Shown here one piece after another: positions 1 to 7,917 of a stretch of 64,000 bases of DNA (positions within the stretch are counted from its first letter, which is position 1; each line of letters begins with the position of its first letter). Source of the DNA: Stappia sp. ES.058. Its GTDB lineage: Bacteria; Pseudomonadota; Alphaproteobacteria; Rhizobiales; Stappiaceae. A model generated the notes under the pieces. The model worked only from the letters and a program-made list of their open reading frames with translations, searched no databases and was not told the origin of the DNA. A program made the position numbers and the translations under genes. The stretch covers positions 4,562,155-4,626,154 of the forward strand of contig NZ_LT629784.1 of the NCBI RefSeq assembly GCF_900105595.1, written 5' to 3'.

Positions 1-589
1 CGGTGAAATAGAGCGCGTCCAGATAGTTGTTGATCGACGGATTCTGGTGGCCTTCGGTGACGAAGACGATGGCGGTGACGACGAACACAAAGACGATCAG
101 ATTGATTGCCGACTGGATGATCTCCTCGTTGCGACGGAAGAAATGCGAGGCGGAGCGCAGTTCGCGCAGCAGATGGTAGGAGCGCAGCAGGCGCAGCATG
201 CGCACCACCCTGAGGAACGCGAGATTGTCGATGAAGGCGCTGGCGAGGAGCGACAGGATCACGATCAGGTCGGCGATATTGGTGAATTCGAACACCATCC
301 GCCACGGCCGGTGGGCGGCATACATCCGCAACCCGTAGTCGACGATCAGAACCGCCGCGATGACATAGTCGATCAGGTGATATGCAATCGCGGTTTCCAT
401 CATCGAGGACACCACGAAATAGGCGATCGTCACGAGGTCGAAGACCAGAAGCGCCATCCGCCAGCGCCGCGCGCCCGGCGTCATTCCGTAGTAGAGCCGT
501 CGCACACGGGCGCGGGCCCCGGTCGGTGCCTGGGTTTCGGCTTCGTCTTCGCCGGAATTTTCCATCGTGTCGCGCGTATCGCTGATCAT
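1..589 (-). CDS. Voltage-gated ion channel, C-terminus outside window
   Basis: This is the first 196 residues of an ion transporter of the voltage-gated potassium channel type; the rest lies beyond base 1. Five hydrophobic segments are visible (S1-S5). The fourth is an S4 voltage sensor with regularly spaced arginines (LRVVRMLRLLRSYHLLREL), which is diagnostic. The pore loop and selectivity filter are not in the window, so ion selectivity cannot be read. The start is an ATG at 587-589 followed by an acidic, poorly conserved cytoplasmic N-terminus; a second in-frame ATG lies eight codons later. The protein should sit in the inner membrane. No partner gene is visible. Confidence 0.85.
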   Translation of the reverse strand, partial: MISDTRDTMENSGEDEAETQAPTGARARVRRLYYGMTPGARRWRMALLVFDLVTIAYFVVSSMMETAIAYHLIDYVIAAVLIVDYGLRMYAAHRPWRMVFEFTNIADLIVILSLLASAFIDNLAFLRVVRMLRLLRSYHLLRELRSASHFFRRNEEIIQSAINLIVFVFVVTAIVFVTEGHQNPSINNYLDALYFT

Positions 590-832
590 CGCAGGACAAG
601 ACCCCAGCGGGCGGGCGGCGTCAATCCCGCAGGCGCAGGGCGGGGGGCGCGCCGCTGAACGGGCTGCGCATTGGCTTTGGACTCTTTCGCGAATCGTCGC
701 AAACTTTTTGTTAACCAATTCGGCGAAGGGCGTTCCGGGGTGTCACCGATGAATTCACACACGAGTTTCCTTGACTGGGCGCGGGCGGCCAATGCGGGCG
801 GCGGCGGCACGGCGGCTCGAACGGGGGATGCA

Positions 833-1123
833 ATGCCCGACTTTCAGAACGCGCTCCCGACCCTGGACGACTCGCTGCGGTTTGCCGAGCAGCATGTCGG
901 CGACATCCTGCACACGCCGAAATCGCGTGACGGCGCGGCCTATCGCTTCATCGTGCGTGGCACGGGCCGGTTCGGCGACGGCGCGCGCTCGAGCAGCCCG
1001 AGCGAGGTGCTTGCCGCCACCCGCCGCGAGGCGGAACTGCGCCGTCTGCATGCCGTTGCGACCAGCATCGCCAGCTACCTTGAAGAGCGCATCAAGGCGG
1101 AAGCGCCGCTCCACGACGCATAG
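833..1123 (+). CDS. Small hypothetical protein
   Basis: I do not recognise the family. From the ATG at 833 the product is 96 residues, soluble and mostly helical by composition, with a Ser/Gly linker in the middle and no signal peptide or membrane segment. An in-frame ATG at 749 would add 28 residues of Gly/Ala-rich sequence. I prefer 833 because a G-rich stretch lies just upstream and the conserved-looking text begins there. The gene stands alone between the divergent ion channel gene and the convergent dipeptidase gene. Confidence 0.5.
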   Translation: MPDFQNALPTLDDSLRFAEQHVGDILHTPKSRDGAAYRFIVRGTGRFGDGARSSSPSEVLAATRREAELRRLHAVATSIASYLEERIKAEAPLHDA

Positions 1124-1155
1124 GACGCCCTTGCCGGCCGGACACGTCTCAAGGC

Positions 1156-2211
1156 CTACGCCCAGGTGCGTTCCAGCACCGACAGCCAGTTGCGCCAGGC
1201 GATCTTCTCGATCAGTTCCTCGCCGTAGCCGGCGCTGCGAAACGCCTCGATCAGCCGGGGCAGTCCGGCGACGTCGCCGATGGCGCGGGGCACGAAACAG
1301 CCATCGAAATCCGAACCCAGCGCGACCCCGTCCTCGCCGAGCCGCGACAGCATGTGATCCGTGTGACGCACCATGATCTCCAGCGGCGTGTCGCCCTTGT
1401 GGGCACCGTCCGGCCGCAGGAAGGCGACATGGAAGTTCAATCCCGCCAGCCCCTTGCTCTCCGCCATTGCGTCGAGTTGACGGTCGGTGAGATTGCGTGA
1501 CGACGGGCACACCGCATGGGCGTTCGAGTGGGAGGCGACGAGCGGGCGGTCGCTGATCTCCGCCACGTCCCAAAACCCCTTTTCCGTCAGGTGCGACAGG
1601 TCGATCATGACCCTCAGCTCGTTGCAGGCCCGGATCAGCGCCTTTCCGGTATCGCTCAGGCCCGGTCCCGTGTCCGGGGAGGACGGGCAGGCCATCGGCA
1701 CGCCGTCGCCGAAAACGTTCGGCCGGCTCCAGACGGGACCGAGCGAACGCAAGCCCGCTGAATGCAACACCTCGAGCGCGCAGAAGTCCGGGTCGATGGC
1801 CTCCGCGCCCTCGATGTGCAGCACCATGGCGAGGGCGTCGTCGGCCATTGCCTTCCGGATACCCGGCACATCGGTGCAGATCGCCACCGCGCCCTCCGCC
1901 TCCCGCTCGATCCGGCGCGCGCGGGCGGCCATGCGCAGGGTGAACCCCAGCGCGACGTCCTGCGCGACCGGCGCGAAATTCGCCGGATCGCTCGGATTGT
2001 AGCGCACCGTGAGATCCAGCCCCGTGCGCGAGGGCACATACATCGCGAACAGCCCGCCGGCGAACCCGCCCTCGCGGGCGCGCGGCAGGTCGATGTGATC
2101 GCGGTCCGCGCGGGCGAGGAACGAGCGTTCGCGCGCGGTGCCCGCGCCCAGCTCCAGTTTCAGCAAGGTGTCGTTGTGTCCGTCGAAGACGGGCACCAAG
2201 TCGGGACGCAT
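1156..2211 (-). CDS. Membrane dipeptidase-like metallopeptidase (M19)
   Basis: This 351-residue protein belongs to the M19 (renal dipeptidase) family, zinc enzymes that hydrolyse dipeptides, often ones with a D-residue. The metal ligands are recognisable: His12 and Asp14 in FDGHND, the bridging Glu134 in LHIEGAE, His207 in DLSH, His228 in ASHSNAH, and Asp301 in GSDFDG. Length is normal for bacterial members. There is no signal peptide from this start, so it is probably cytoplasmic. An upstream ATG at 2256 would add 15 basic residues before the conserved FDGHND and seems too early. The gene is divergent from the aminotransferase cassette and may act on its product; that link is inference from position only. 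Confidence 0.9.
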   Translation of the reverse strand: MRPDLVPVFDGHNDTLLKLELGAGTARERSFLARADRDHIDLPRAREGGFAGGLFAMYVPSRTGLDLTVRYNPSDPANFAPVAQDVALGFTLRMAARARRIEREAEGAVAICTDVPGIRKAMADDALAMVLHIEGAEAIDPDFCALEVLHSAGLRSLGPVWSRPNVFGDGVPMACPSSPDTGPGLSDTGKALIRACNELRVMIDLSHLTEKGFWDVAEISDRPLVASHSNAHAVCPSSRNLTDRQLDAMAESKGLAGLNFHVAFLRPDGAHKGDTPLEIMVRHTDHMLSRLGEDGVALGSDFDGCFVPRAIGDVAGLPRLIEAFRSAGYGEELIEKIAWRNWLSVLERTWA

Positions 2212-2374
2212 GCGGTTCTCCGGATAACGGCGTCGGGAGCGGTACACTCGCCACACAGGCCTGGCGTTGCAAGAAAGAACTGCCGACGGAAGGGTCGGGA
2301 AGATGCGGTTTGTACAACTCGAATTGTCGACTGGGATATATCTGGTAAACGACGTAGAGTAATATAAATAATAT

Positions 2375-2389
2375 ATAGAAGATTTCTAT
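2375..2389. promoter_or_regulatory. AT-rich promoter region with a palindrome
   Basis: The 304 bases between the dipeptidase start and the aminotransferase start hold a strongly AT-rich stretch (about 2336-2415) in otherwise GC-rich DNA. Inside it is a perfect dyad, ATAGAA-GAT-TTCTAT. It is the obvious place for divergent promoters and for an operator controlling the cassette. No matching regulator gene lies next to it. Confidence 0.4.
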
Positions 2390-2515
2390 TTAATATAGAA
2401 AAGCAAGGATAAAAAATGAGTCATCGCAACAAATTTGTTGCGCATTTCGGCTGTCTATGATCGTATTGCGAGCATAGCTAAAATATACAATTTAATTGAG
2501 ATTTTGGGTGGTGCC

Positions 2516-3997
2516 ATGATGTGTGAACGTGTGGCCGGCCCCGGGGATGGCCCGGCAGTCGAGAAATTGCGCCGCGCCCGGCTCGCCCTGATGGGTCTGG
2601 GGGAGGACGGCGCGCGCATTGGTCCCGGGATGTTTGATGCGGGTGTTGTGTCCTTCGCGCATGGCGAAGGCGTGCGGCGGCCGTTTCCCGGCGCCATTCG
2701 CAATGCCGTTGCCGCCCTGCGCGACGCCGAAGCCGCGCCGATCGAGAACTACATGTTTCTCAAGCGCTTCCCCGATCTTGAGGCGGAGATTGCGCAAAGC
2801 TTTCGGCGCATCGCCGTGCCCGACATCTACGCGCGGAATGTGGTTCTTGACGCTGGGTCCACCCGCTTGATGGTCGCGGCGCTCGGCCTCATGACGCGCG
2901 GCGGTGCCGAGGTCGTGACGTCGCCTGGCTTCTATCATCCGCTGGCCGGCTGGTGCGGCTATCTCGACCGGGCACTGCATGTGCTGCCAACAACCCGAAC
3001 CTGCGCCTACAAGCTACGAGCGCAGGAGCTGCGGGACTGGCTCACCCGGACACGGCCCGCAACGCCGCCGCTTCTCGTTCTGTTCAACCCGACGATGACA
3101 GGGGCCGTTTACACGCAAGACGAAATGAACGCTCTCGGCGAGGTGCTGGTCGAGGCGGACATGCTTGCCATCGAGGACGCCCTGTTTGCCGGCTCGGAAT
3201 ACGACGCCGACGCGACGGGCGGACGTCTTGCCGCATCCTCGGCTGGCGAGCGCTGCCTCACGGTGGCCGGGGCCAGCAAGCTGCATTGCCTGGCCAATCT
3301 CAGGATCGGGTGGGGATGCGGTCCAGACTGGCTGACCGACGCATTGCAGGACTATGTGACCAGCAGTGCCGCCAGCATACCGCACGTCGCCAAGGCGGCG
3401 GCGCTCGGCGCCCTGCGCGCGCCGGAGGCTTTCGTGCGCCGCAATGTCGAGGAGTGCAGGCAGCGGATCGCGCTTGTGTGCGAACTCGTTCACGGACTGG
3501 ATGCGCGCCTTCGTGCCGCGACGCGCATGAACGCACCGATGGTGACGATCGGTCATGAGGTGGCGGCGGGGCACTCGGTGCTGCTCGAGTTTCCCTGCCT
3601 TGTCGGCCACGAACCGCCCGGCGGTGGCGATGTGCGCGACGGCGCGGATTTGACACGCTTGTTTCTGCACGAGGCCAGGGTTGCCTTCGCGCCGGCGGTC
3701 TCGCATGGCTTCGACGGGCCGCGCGTGCGCGCCAATGTGGCCTCGATCGGCACGAACCTCACCTATGGGGCGTCCAGGCTGTGGGAGAATTGCGCCGACG
3801 AGGACTGGGGCGAGGAACAGGAACGCAGCTTCGACGCCGGCTTCGCCCAGGCGCGGGAACTGATTTCCTCGACATTCGCGGAGCGCATCGAACCTGCGCT
3901 GTTTCGGCTTCTGGACCAGCCGGCGGAATCGGCGCGGCCCCTGCCGCGCAGGCCTTCTCCGGCTGCGATCGCGGCCGGACAGGGAGCGGCGCTATGA
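2516..3997 (+). CDS. PLP-dependent aminotransferase, class I/II fold
   Basis: This fold-type I PLP enzyme has about 493 residues. The likely Schiff-base lysine is Lys255 in GASKLHCLANLRIGWG, with the phosphate/carboxylate-binding Arg263 just after it. LLVLFNPTMTGAVY matches the usual NPxNPTG loop (Asn191), and AIEDALF supplies the PLP-pyridine aspartate (Asp221). The C-terminal 60 residues are longer than in simple aminotransferases. The start at 2516 follows GGGTGG; the reading frame extends upstream, but that part is AT-rich and non-coding in character. The gene overlaps the next by 4 bases. The substrate is unknown; an amino acid or amino-sugar-like compound are both possible. It is probably the entry enzyme of a small biosynthetic or catabolic cassette. 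Confidence 0.85.
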   Translation: MMCERVAGPGDGPAVEKLRRARLALMGLGEDGARIGPGMFDAGVVSFAHGEGVRRPFPGAIRNAVAALRDAEAAPIENYMFLKRFPDLEAEIAQSFRRIAVPDIYARNVVLDAGSTRLMVAALGLMTRGGAEVVTSPGFYHPLAGWCGYLDRALHVLPTTRTCAYKLRAQELRDWLTRTRPATPPLLVLFNPTMTGAVYTQDEMNALGEVLVEADMLAIEDALFAGSEYDADATGGRLAASSAGERCLTVAGASKLHCLANLRIGWGCGPDWLTDALQDYVTSSAASIPHVAKAAALGALRAPEAFVRRNVEECRQRIALVCELVHGLDARLRAATRMNAPMVTIGHEVAAGHSVLLEFPCLVGHEPPGGGDVRDGADLTRLFLHEARVAFAPAVSHGFDGPRVRANVASIGTNLTYGASRLWENCADEDWGEEQERSFDAGFAQARELISSTFAERIEPALFRLLDQPAESARPLPRRPSPAAIAAGQGAAL

Positions 3998-5016
3998 GCC
4001 CGCGCACCGACGCGGGCGTCGCCAAATCCGCTGTCGTCATGTCCGCAAGCCTGCCGCCCGGCCCTGACCTTCTTGAAAAAACTGAAGTTTCCGCCCAGCC
4101 GGAGCGGATCGACGGGCTTGGCGCGCTGTTCGATGGTGCGGCCGGCGCGTCGCCGCGCGCCGCCCTTGTCGATGTCTGGGGGGTTCTCACTGACGGGGCA
4201 CGGGCCTATCCGCCCGCAATCGATGCGCTCAAGCGTTTGCGCGGGCGCGGCGTGCGGGTGGCGCTCGTCTCCAACACGTCGCGTCGCGGCGCGGATCTGG
4301 CCCGCCTGCTTGAGGGGCAGGGGCTCGACCCGGATCTCTACGATGCGGTTGTCACCGGCGGGGAACTGGCGTTTGCGCAACTGTCGGGCGAAGTGGCGCG
4401 GCGCCGGCGCTGCGGTGGCGACGCTCTGCGCTGTTTGGTCGTTGGAACCCAGCCCGGAGGCGATTGGGCGCGCGAGGCCGGTCTCCAGTGCGTCGACACG
4501 CCCGACGCGGCGGATCTTGTTCTCGGCTTCGGCGTGCTGGGCGAAGGCGATCCGCGTGCCGGCGCGCCGCTGCCCACGCTCGACGTGGAGACCCGCCGTC
4601 TTCTGCGCGCCGCCGCGCGCTCCGGCCTGCCTCTGGTTCTGACCAATGCGGACACCAGCGTCCGCATCGCCGGATCGCTTTATCTCGGCATCGGCGCGCT
4701 CGGTGCCGTTTACCAGTCGTTCGGCGGCAACGTTCGCATCTACGGAAAACCCGCCCCGGAAATGTACGCCGCTGCCTTGAAGGCGGCCGGCATGTCCGAT
4801 CCGGCCCGCGCCGTGATGATCGGCGACACGCTGGCGACCGATATCGCCGGCGCGCGGGCCGCCGGCCTTGCGACCGTTCTCGTGACCGGTTCGGGGTCCC
4901 ATGCCCATGAACTTCATGCCGGCCCCGGCGGCGGGCTCTGTGCCGACGCGCTTGCGGATCTTGTCCAGCGCGCGCGGGTCTGTCCGGACCATGTGATGGA
5001 GGCGATGCAATGGTAG
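3994..5016 (+). CDS. HAD-superfamily class IIA hydrolase (NagD-like)
   Basis: The 340-residue product is a HAD phosphatase of the NagD-like IIA type. Motif I reads VDVWGVLTDG (nucleophile Asp60); the second acidic residue usual in motif I is Trp, as in a known IIA subgroup. SNTSRRG supplies motif II. YGKPAPEMY carries the motif III lysine, and MIGDTLATDIAGA is motif IV. The first 50 residues are an extension without clear homology. The ATG overlaps the aminotransferase stop (ATGA), so the two are probably translationally coupled. It likely removes phosphate from a cassette intermediate; the substrate cannot be read. Confidence 0.85.
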   Translation: MSPRTDAGVAKSAVVMSASLPPGPDLLEKTEVSAQPERIDGLGALFDGAAGASPRAALVDVWGVLTDGARAYPPAIDALKRLRGRGVRVALVSNTSRRGADLARLLEGQGLDPDLYDAVVTGGELAFAQLSGEVARRRRCGGDALRCLVVGTQPGGDWAREAGLQCVDTPDAADLVLGFGVLGEGDPRAGAPLPTLDVETRRLLRAAARSGLPLVLTNADTSVRIAGSLYLGIGALGAVYQSFGGNVRIYGKPAPEMYAAALKAAGMSDPARAVMIGDTLATDIAGARAAGLATVLVTGSGSHAHELHAGPGGGLCADALADLVQRARVCPDHVMEAMQW

Positions 5017-6155
5017 ACGGCAGAAAACGCGACCGCGTCCTGATCTTCGGCGCCGGCGTCATCGGCGGCCATGTCTGCGATCTGCTGTCGCGCATGGACG
5101 ACCGCTTCGATCTCGTCGTCGTGGCGCGGCGTCACGATCTGCTCTCGCAGCGCGTGAACCTGTCGATCACCTCGGCGCTGTGTCTGGGGTTCGATCCGCG
5201 CATCGAGGCGGTCGCCTGCGATGTGTTCGAGACCGACGCCTGCGCGGCGCTGATCGACCGCGTCCGCCCCGACATGATCGTCAATGCAACGAGCCTGCAG
5301 ACCTTCTGGGAAATCGGCCAGCTTCCGGTCGATGCCTACCGGCACCTGGAGCGCGCGCGGATCGGGCCGTGGCTTCCCAATCATCTGGCGACCGCGCGCG
5401 CCGTGATGCGCGCGGTGCGCACGTCCGGCAGCGCCGCGCTGGTGGTCAATGCCTCCTTCCCGGATGCGGTCAATTCCGCGCTTGAAACGGTCGGCCTCGC
5501 TCCGCATGTCGGCGGCGGCAACATCGCCAACATCGTTCCCACGCTGACCCGGGCGGCCGCCCGCCAGCTCGGCGTCGAGCGCGGCGCGCTGACGGTTCAT
5601 TTCGTCGCCCATCATGTCGCCTGCAACGCGATCTCCTCCTATGGCACGCCCGGCGATGCGCCCTACCGGCTGAGCGTCGTGCTCGACGGCGGCGAGGTCG
5701 CCGATACGCTCGATCACACGGCGCTCTTTGCCAGCGTGATCGGCGAGTTCAGGCGCGTGCGCGGCGTCACCGGTCAGATCGTCGCCGCGTCCGGCGTCGC
5801 CGCGGTGACGGCTGCCCTGGGCGATCCCGACCGGGAAAGGGCGATGCACGTGCCGGGTCCCAATGCGCTTCCCGGCGGCTATCCGGCGCTCGTCGGCAAG
5901 GGCGAGGTGCGCCTTGCCCTGCCCAACGGCCTGCCGCAGGAGGAGGCGATCCGCGTCAACCTCGACGGACAGGCAGTGGAAGGCATTTCCGAAATCCGCG
6001 CCGACGGCACCATCGTCTACGAGCCAGAGGAAATGGCGGTGCTGCGCGAGGCTTTCGGCTACGACTGTGCGCAAATGCATGTCGACGAGGTCGACGCCTG
6101 GGCGGGCGAACTGCAGGCGCGCTACCGCGCCTATGCCGAACGGGTGAGCGCATGA
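5010..6155 (+). CDS. NAD(P)-binding oxidoreductase, saccharopine dehydrogenase-like
   Basis: The 381-residue protein starts with a Rossmann motif, VLIFGAGVIGGHVCDLL, and continues like saccharopine dehydrogenase or related NAD(P)-dependent enzymes (IVNATSLQTFW; LVVNASFPDAVN; GGGNIANIVPTL). These enzymes make or break C-N bonds by reductive amination or act on carbonyl groups. The start overlaps the HAD gene by 7 bases. Together with the preceding aminotransferase it could form an opine-like or cyclic imine product, but this is inference. The last 40 residues are acidic and unremarkable. Confidence 0.75.
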   Translation: MVDGRKRDRVLIFGAGVIGGHVCDLLSRMDDRFDLVVVARRHDLLSQRVNLSITSALCLGFDPRIEAVACDVFETDACAALIDRVRPDMIVNATSLQTFWEIGQLPVDAYRHLERARIGPWLPNHLATARAVMRAVRTSGSAALVVNASFPDAVNSALETVGLAPHVGGGNIANIVPTLTRAAARQLGVERGALTVHFVAHHVACNAISSYGTPGDAPYRLSVVLDGGEVADTLDHTALFASVIGEFRRVRGVTGQIVAASGVAAVTAALGDPDRERAMHVPGPNALPGGYPALVGKGEVRLALPNGLPQEEAIRVNLDGQAVEGISEIRADGTIVYEPEEMAVLREAFGYDCAQMHVDEVDAWAGELQARYRAYAERVSA

Positions 6156-6940
6156 GCGGGGTGGACGCAATGGCGCAGGACGAGACAACCGGCGATGCGA
6201 CACCGGTCAGCCTGGTCACGGCCAACCGGCGCGGGCGCACCACGACGCGGCTGAACGAGATCAACATGCGCTTCGCCGATCTCGCAGGGACGGCGAATTT
6301 GCCCGTGCTCGATCTCGGCTGCGCCTTCGGCGTCGCCACCCACGCAGCCCTTGAGGCCGGCGCCACCGTTCATGCCAACGACATCGACCCGGCGCATCTG
6401 GAGGCGACGGCCCGCGACGCGCCGCCGGGGACCTGGGAGCGTCTGCATCTGGCGCCGGGCGCCTTTCCCGCAGAGCTCGATTTCCCGCCCGAAAGCCTGT
6501 CGCTGGTGCATGCCTCCAATCTGCTCAATTTCCTCACCGGCGAGGAGATCGAGGCAGGCTTTGCCAAGATCGCAGGCTGGCTGGAACCGGGCGGCCGGTT
6601 CCTGTCGATTTCGGGATCGCCCTATGCCGCCAACATCCGCGCGTTCGGACCCGTCTACGACTCCAATCGCGCCGCCGGACTGCAATGGCCCGGCGAATGC
6701 CACGATCTGCCGGCGGTGTCGGACGACCCGACGATCCGCGAACTGCCGATGTTTCTGCATCTCGTTGACCCTGACGTGCTGACCCGCGCCGCGCGGGCGG
6801 CGGGTCTCGTGGTCGAGGAGGCGCGGTTTTTTCATCGTGCGGGGACGCCCGACTACATCGCGCTCGACGGGCGCGAGAACGTCGTCTTCGTCGCGCGAAA
6901 ACCCATCCCCGAGGACGAAAAGGGGCAAATGCATCCGTAG
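6152..6940 (+). CDS. Class I SAM-dependent methyltransferase
   Basis: The 262-residue product has the SAM-binding motif I VLDLGCAFGVATHAAL near residue 52, an acidic residue ending strand 2 (VHANDID) and a post-motif III stretch (LEPGGRFLSISGSP). It is the last gene of the cassette and starts inside the preceding stop (4-base overlap). It probably methylates the small molecule made by the three upstream enzymes. Its final codons (Met-His-Pro-stop) are read from the same DNA that forms the 5' acceptor strand of the tRNA-like element at 6931, an unusual overlap. Confidence 0.85.
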   Translation: MSGVDAMAQDETTGDATPVSLVTANRRGRTTTRLNEINMRFADLAGTANLPVLDLGCAFGVATHAALEAGATVHANDIDPAHLEATARDAPPGTWERLHLAPGAFPAELDFPPESLSLVHASNLLNFLTGEEIEAGFAKIAGWLEPGGRFLSISGSPYAANIRAFGPVYDSNRAAGLQWPGECHDLPAVSDDPTIRELPMFLHLVDPDVLTRAARAAGLVVEEARFFHRAGTPDYIALDGRENVVFVARKPIPEDEKGQMHP

Positions 6941-7118
6941 CTTAACCGGTAAAATGCTGCAGCGGAACGCCTGGAAGGCCTGGCGACTGGGGAATGATTT
7001 CACCAGGGCATCGTCATTCCACCCCGACCCGGATCCCGGAACGGCGGACTTTACGTGGCTTAAGAGCACCAGCTTTGGGAGTTGGTAGGTGCGGGTTCGA
7101 GTCCCGTCGGATGCGCCA
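6931..7118 (+). tRNA. Interrupted tRNA-like sequence (anticodon UGG, Pro)
   Basis: The 5' part, 6931-6950, reads as an acceptor strand (GCATCCG), TA, and a D-arm start with GG. The 3' part, 7061-7118, has an anticodon arm (CCAGC-TTTGGGA-GTTGG, anticodon TGG), a five-base variable loop, a T-arm with TTCGAGT, the acceptor strand CGGATGC, and encoded GCCA. The two acceptor strands pair perfectly over seven bases. Removing about 110 bases (near 6951-7060) gives a normal cloverleaf. GTAGCTTAA at 6937 and GTGGCTTAA at 7055 flank the insert as an imperfect repeat. The insert holds a GGAATGA/TCATTCC hairpin. Position 1 G and discriminator G are not typical of tRNA-Pro. Whether it is functional, processed or dead is unknown. 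Confidence 0.45.
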
Positions 7119-7216
7119 TTTTCTGCGATTTCGCGGGCCCGGAACGGATCGCGACATGGGGTCAGGCCTCCCGGATTTCGCTCCGGTCGAGGCCAAACGG
7201 TTTCCTGCATGGGAAG

Positions 7217-7229
7217 GAAAGGAGGTGAT
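7217..7229 (+). promoter_or_regulatory. Extended Shine-Dalgarno sequence
   Basis: GAAAGGAGGTGAT is complementary over all 13 bases to the 3' end of alphaproteobacterial 16S rRNA (taken as ...ATCACCTCCTTTC). GGAGG ends nine bases before the ATG at 7235. Most genes in this window have only 4-6 matching bases, so this site decides the start and predicts unusually strong ribosome capture. Confidence 0.7.
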
Positions 7230-7234
7230 TATTC

Positions 7235-7564
7235 ATGGACAAAGTGATGGCTATCCGGGAGATCAAGGCCGCGCTCGCTCTGACGAGCTCGCGTCTCTCC
7301 GAGACCGCTGCGCCAATGGCGAACCGGTCTGTACCAGCGGCTGGGGTTCCAGCCGCGATGCCAAAGCTGGCCGTTCCAGCCGCTGCTCCAGCGGGCAAGG
7401 GCGTGCCAGTGAGCGGGATGCCACCCGCTGTGCCAGCCAAGGATCTTGATGATCTGGCTGTCCCAGCGGCGCATCCACTGGCGCGTGATGCGGCGCCAAT
7501 CGCCAGCTCGGCTCCAATTGCCGCTGGCGCGCTCGCCAAGTTCGATGCCGTTCCAGCCCGCTAA
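7235..7564 (+). CDS. Repetitive Ala/Pro/Val-rich small protein
   Basis: I recognise no family. The product has 109 residues with a short helical head (MDKVMAIREIKAALAL) followed by irregular repeats of a VPAA-type unit (VPAAGVPAAMP, AVPAAAPAG, AVPAAHPL). No signal peptide, cysteine or membrane segment is evident. The coding DNA repeats GTTCCAGCCGC-like blocks and contains many small hairpins. The exceptional ribosome-binding site is the main reason to believe it is translated. It stands alone, downstream of the tRNA-like locus. Confidence 0.55.
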   Translation: MDKVMAIREIKAALALTSSRLSETAAPMANRSVPAAGVPAAMPKLAVPAAAPAGKGVPVSGMPPAVPAKDLDDLAVPAAHPLARDAAPIASSAPIAAGALAKFDAVPAR

Positions 7565-7917
7565 GGCCTGACAGGTTGGCGGGAAACCGTCGCCTCAAAG
7601 CCGCAGCACCGGAACGCGCGCGAACTTGCGCTTTCGCAAAATGTGATGCCCTGGAAATGATGCCCTGGAAACGATGCCCTGTAGAACTCCGCGCCGCGGG
7701 AGGGACGGCCGTCTCGGCCATGCCCTTCCGCGGATGCCACCGCAAGCGTTCAAGCGAAACCGCTGTCTTTTCAATCGCATGCGGCTGATGGTCAATTTCG
7801 CTTAATTTTGCACCGAAAATTGCGAAGTTTGATCTCGAAATTGATGAAATTGATCGCCGAGGCGGAATATTGCCGCACCCGCCCATCGCACCGGCGGCGG
7901 GGACAAACCGGCGTTTG
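7565..7917. other. Gene-free stretch with a short tandem repeat
   Basis: No convincing gene is visible. At 7645-7681 a 14-base unit, GATGCCCTGGAAAY, occurs twice and begins a third time. No promoter or terminator stands out. Confidence 0.5.
7645..7681. repeat. 14-bp tandem repeat, about 2.6 copies
   Basis: Copies begin at 7645, 7659 and 7673; the third is only nine bases long. The unit length is not a multiple of three and no reading frame spans it convincingly. Confidence 0.7.

Noticed and set aside
755-2317. A 520-codon minus-strand frame overlapping the dipeptidase gene
   Set aside because: It is Arg/Gly/Ala-rich without motifs, and the dipeptidase frame explains the same DNA.
6931-7118. 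Permuted two-piece tmRNA or group I intron as explanation of the split tRNA
   Set aside because: The 5' and 3' acceptor strands are in normal order and lack the alanine G-U pair; the insert is too short for a group I intron and is in the D-loop, not the anticodon loop.
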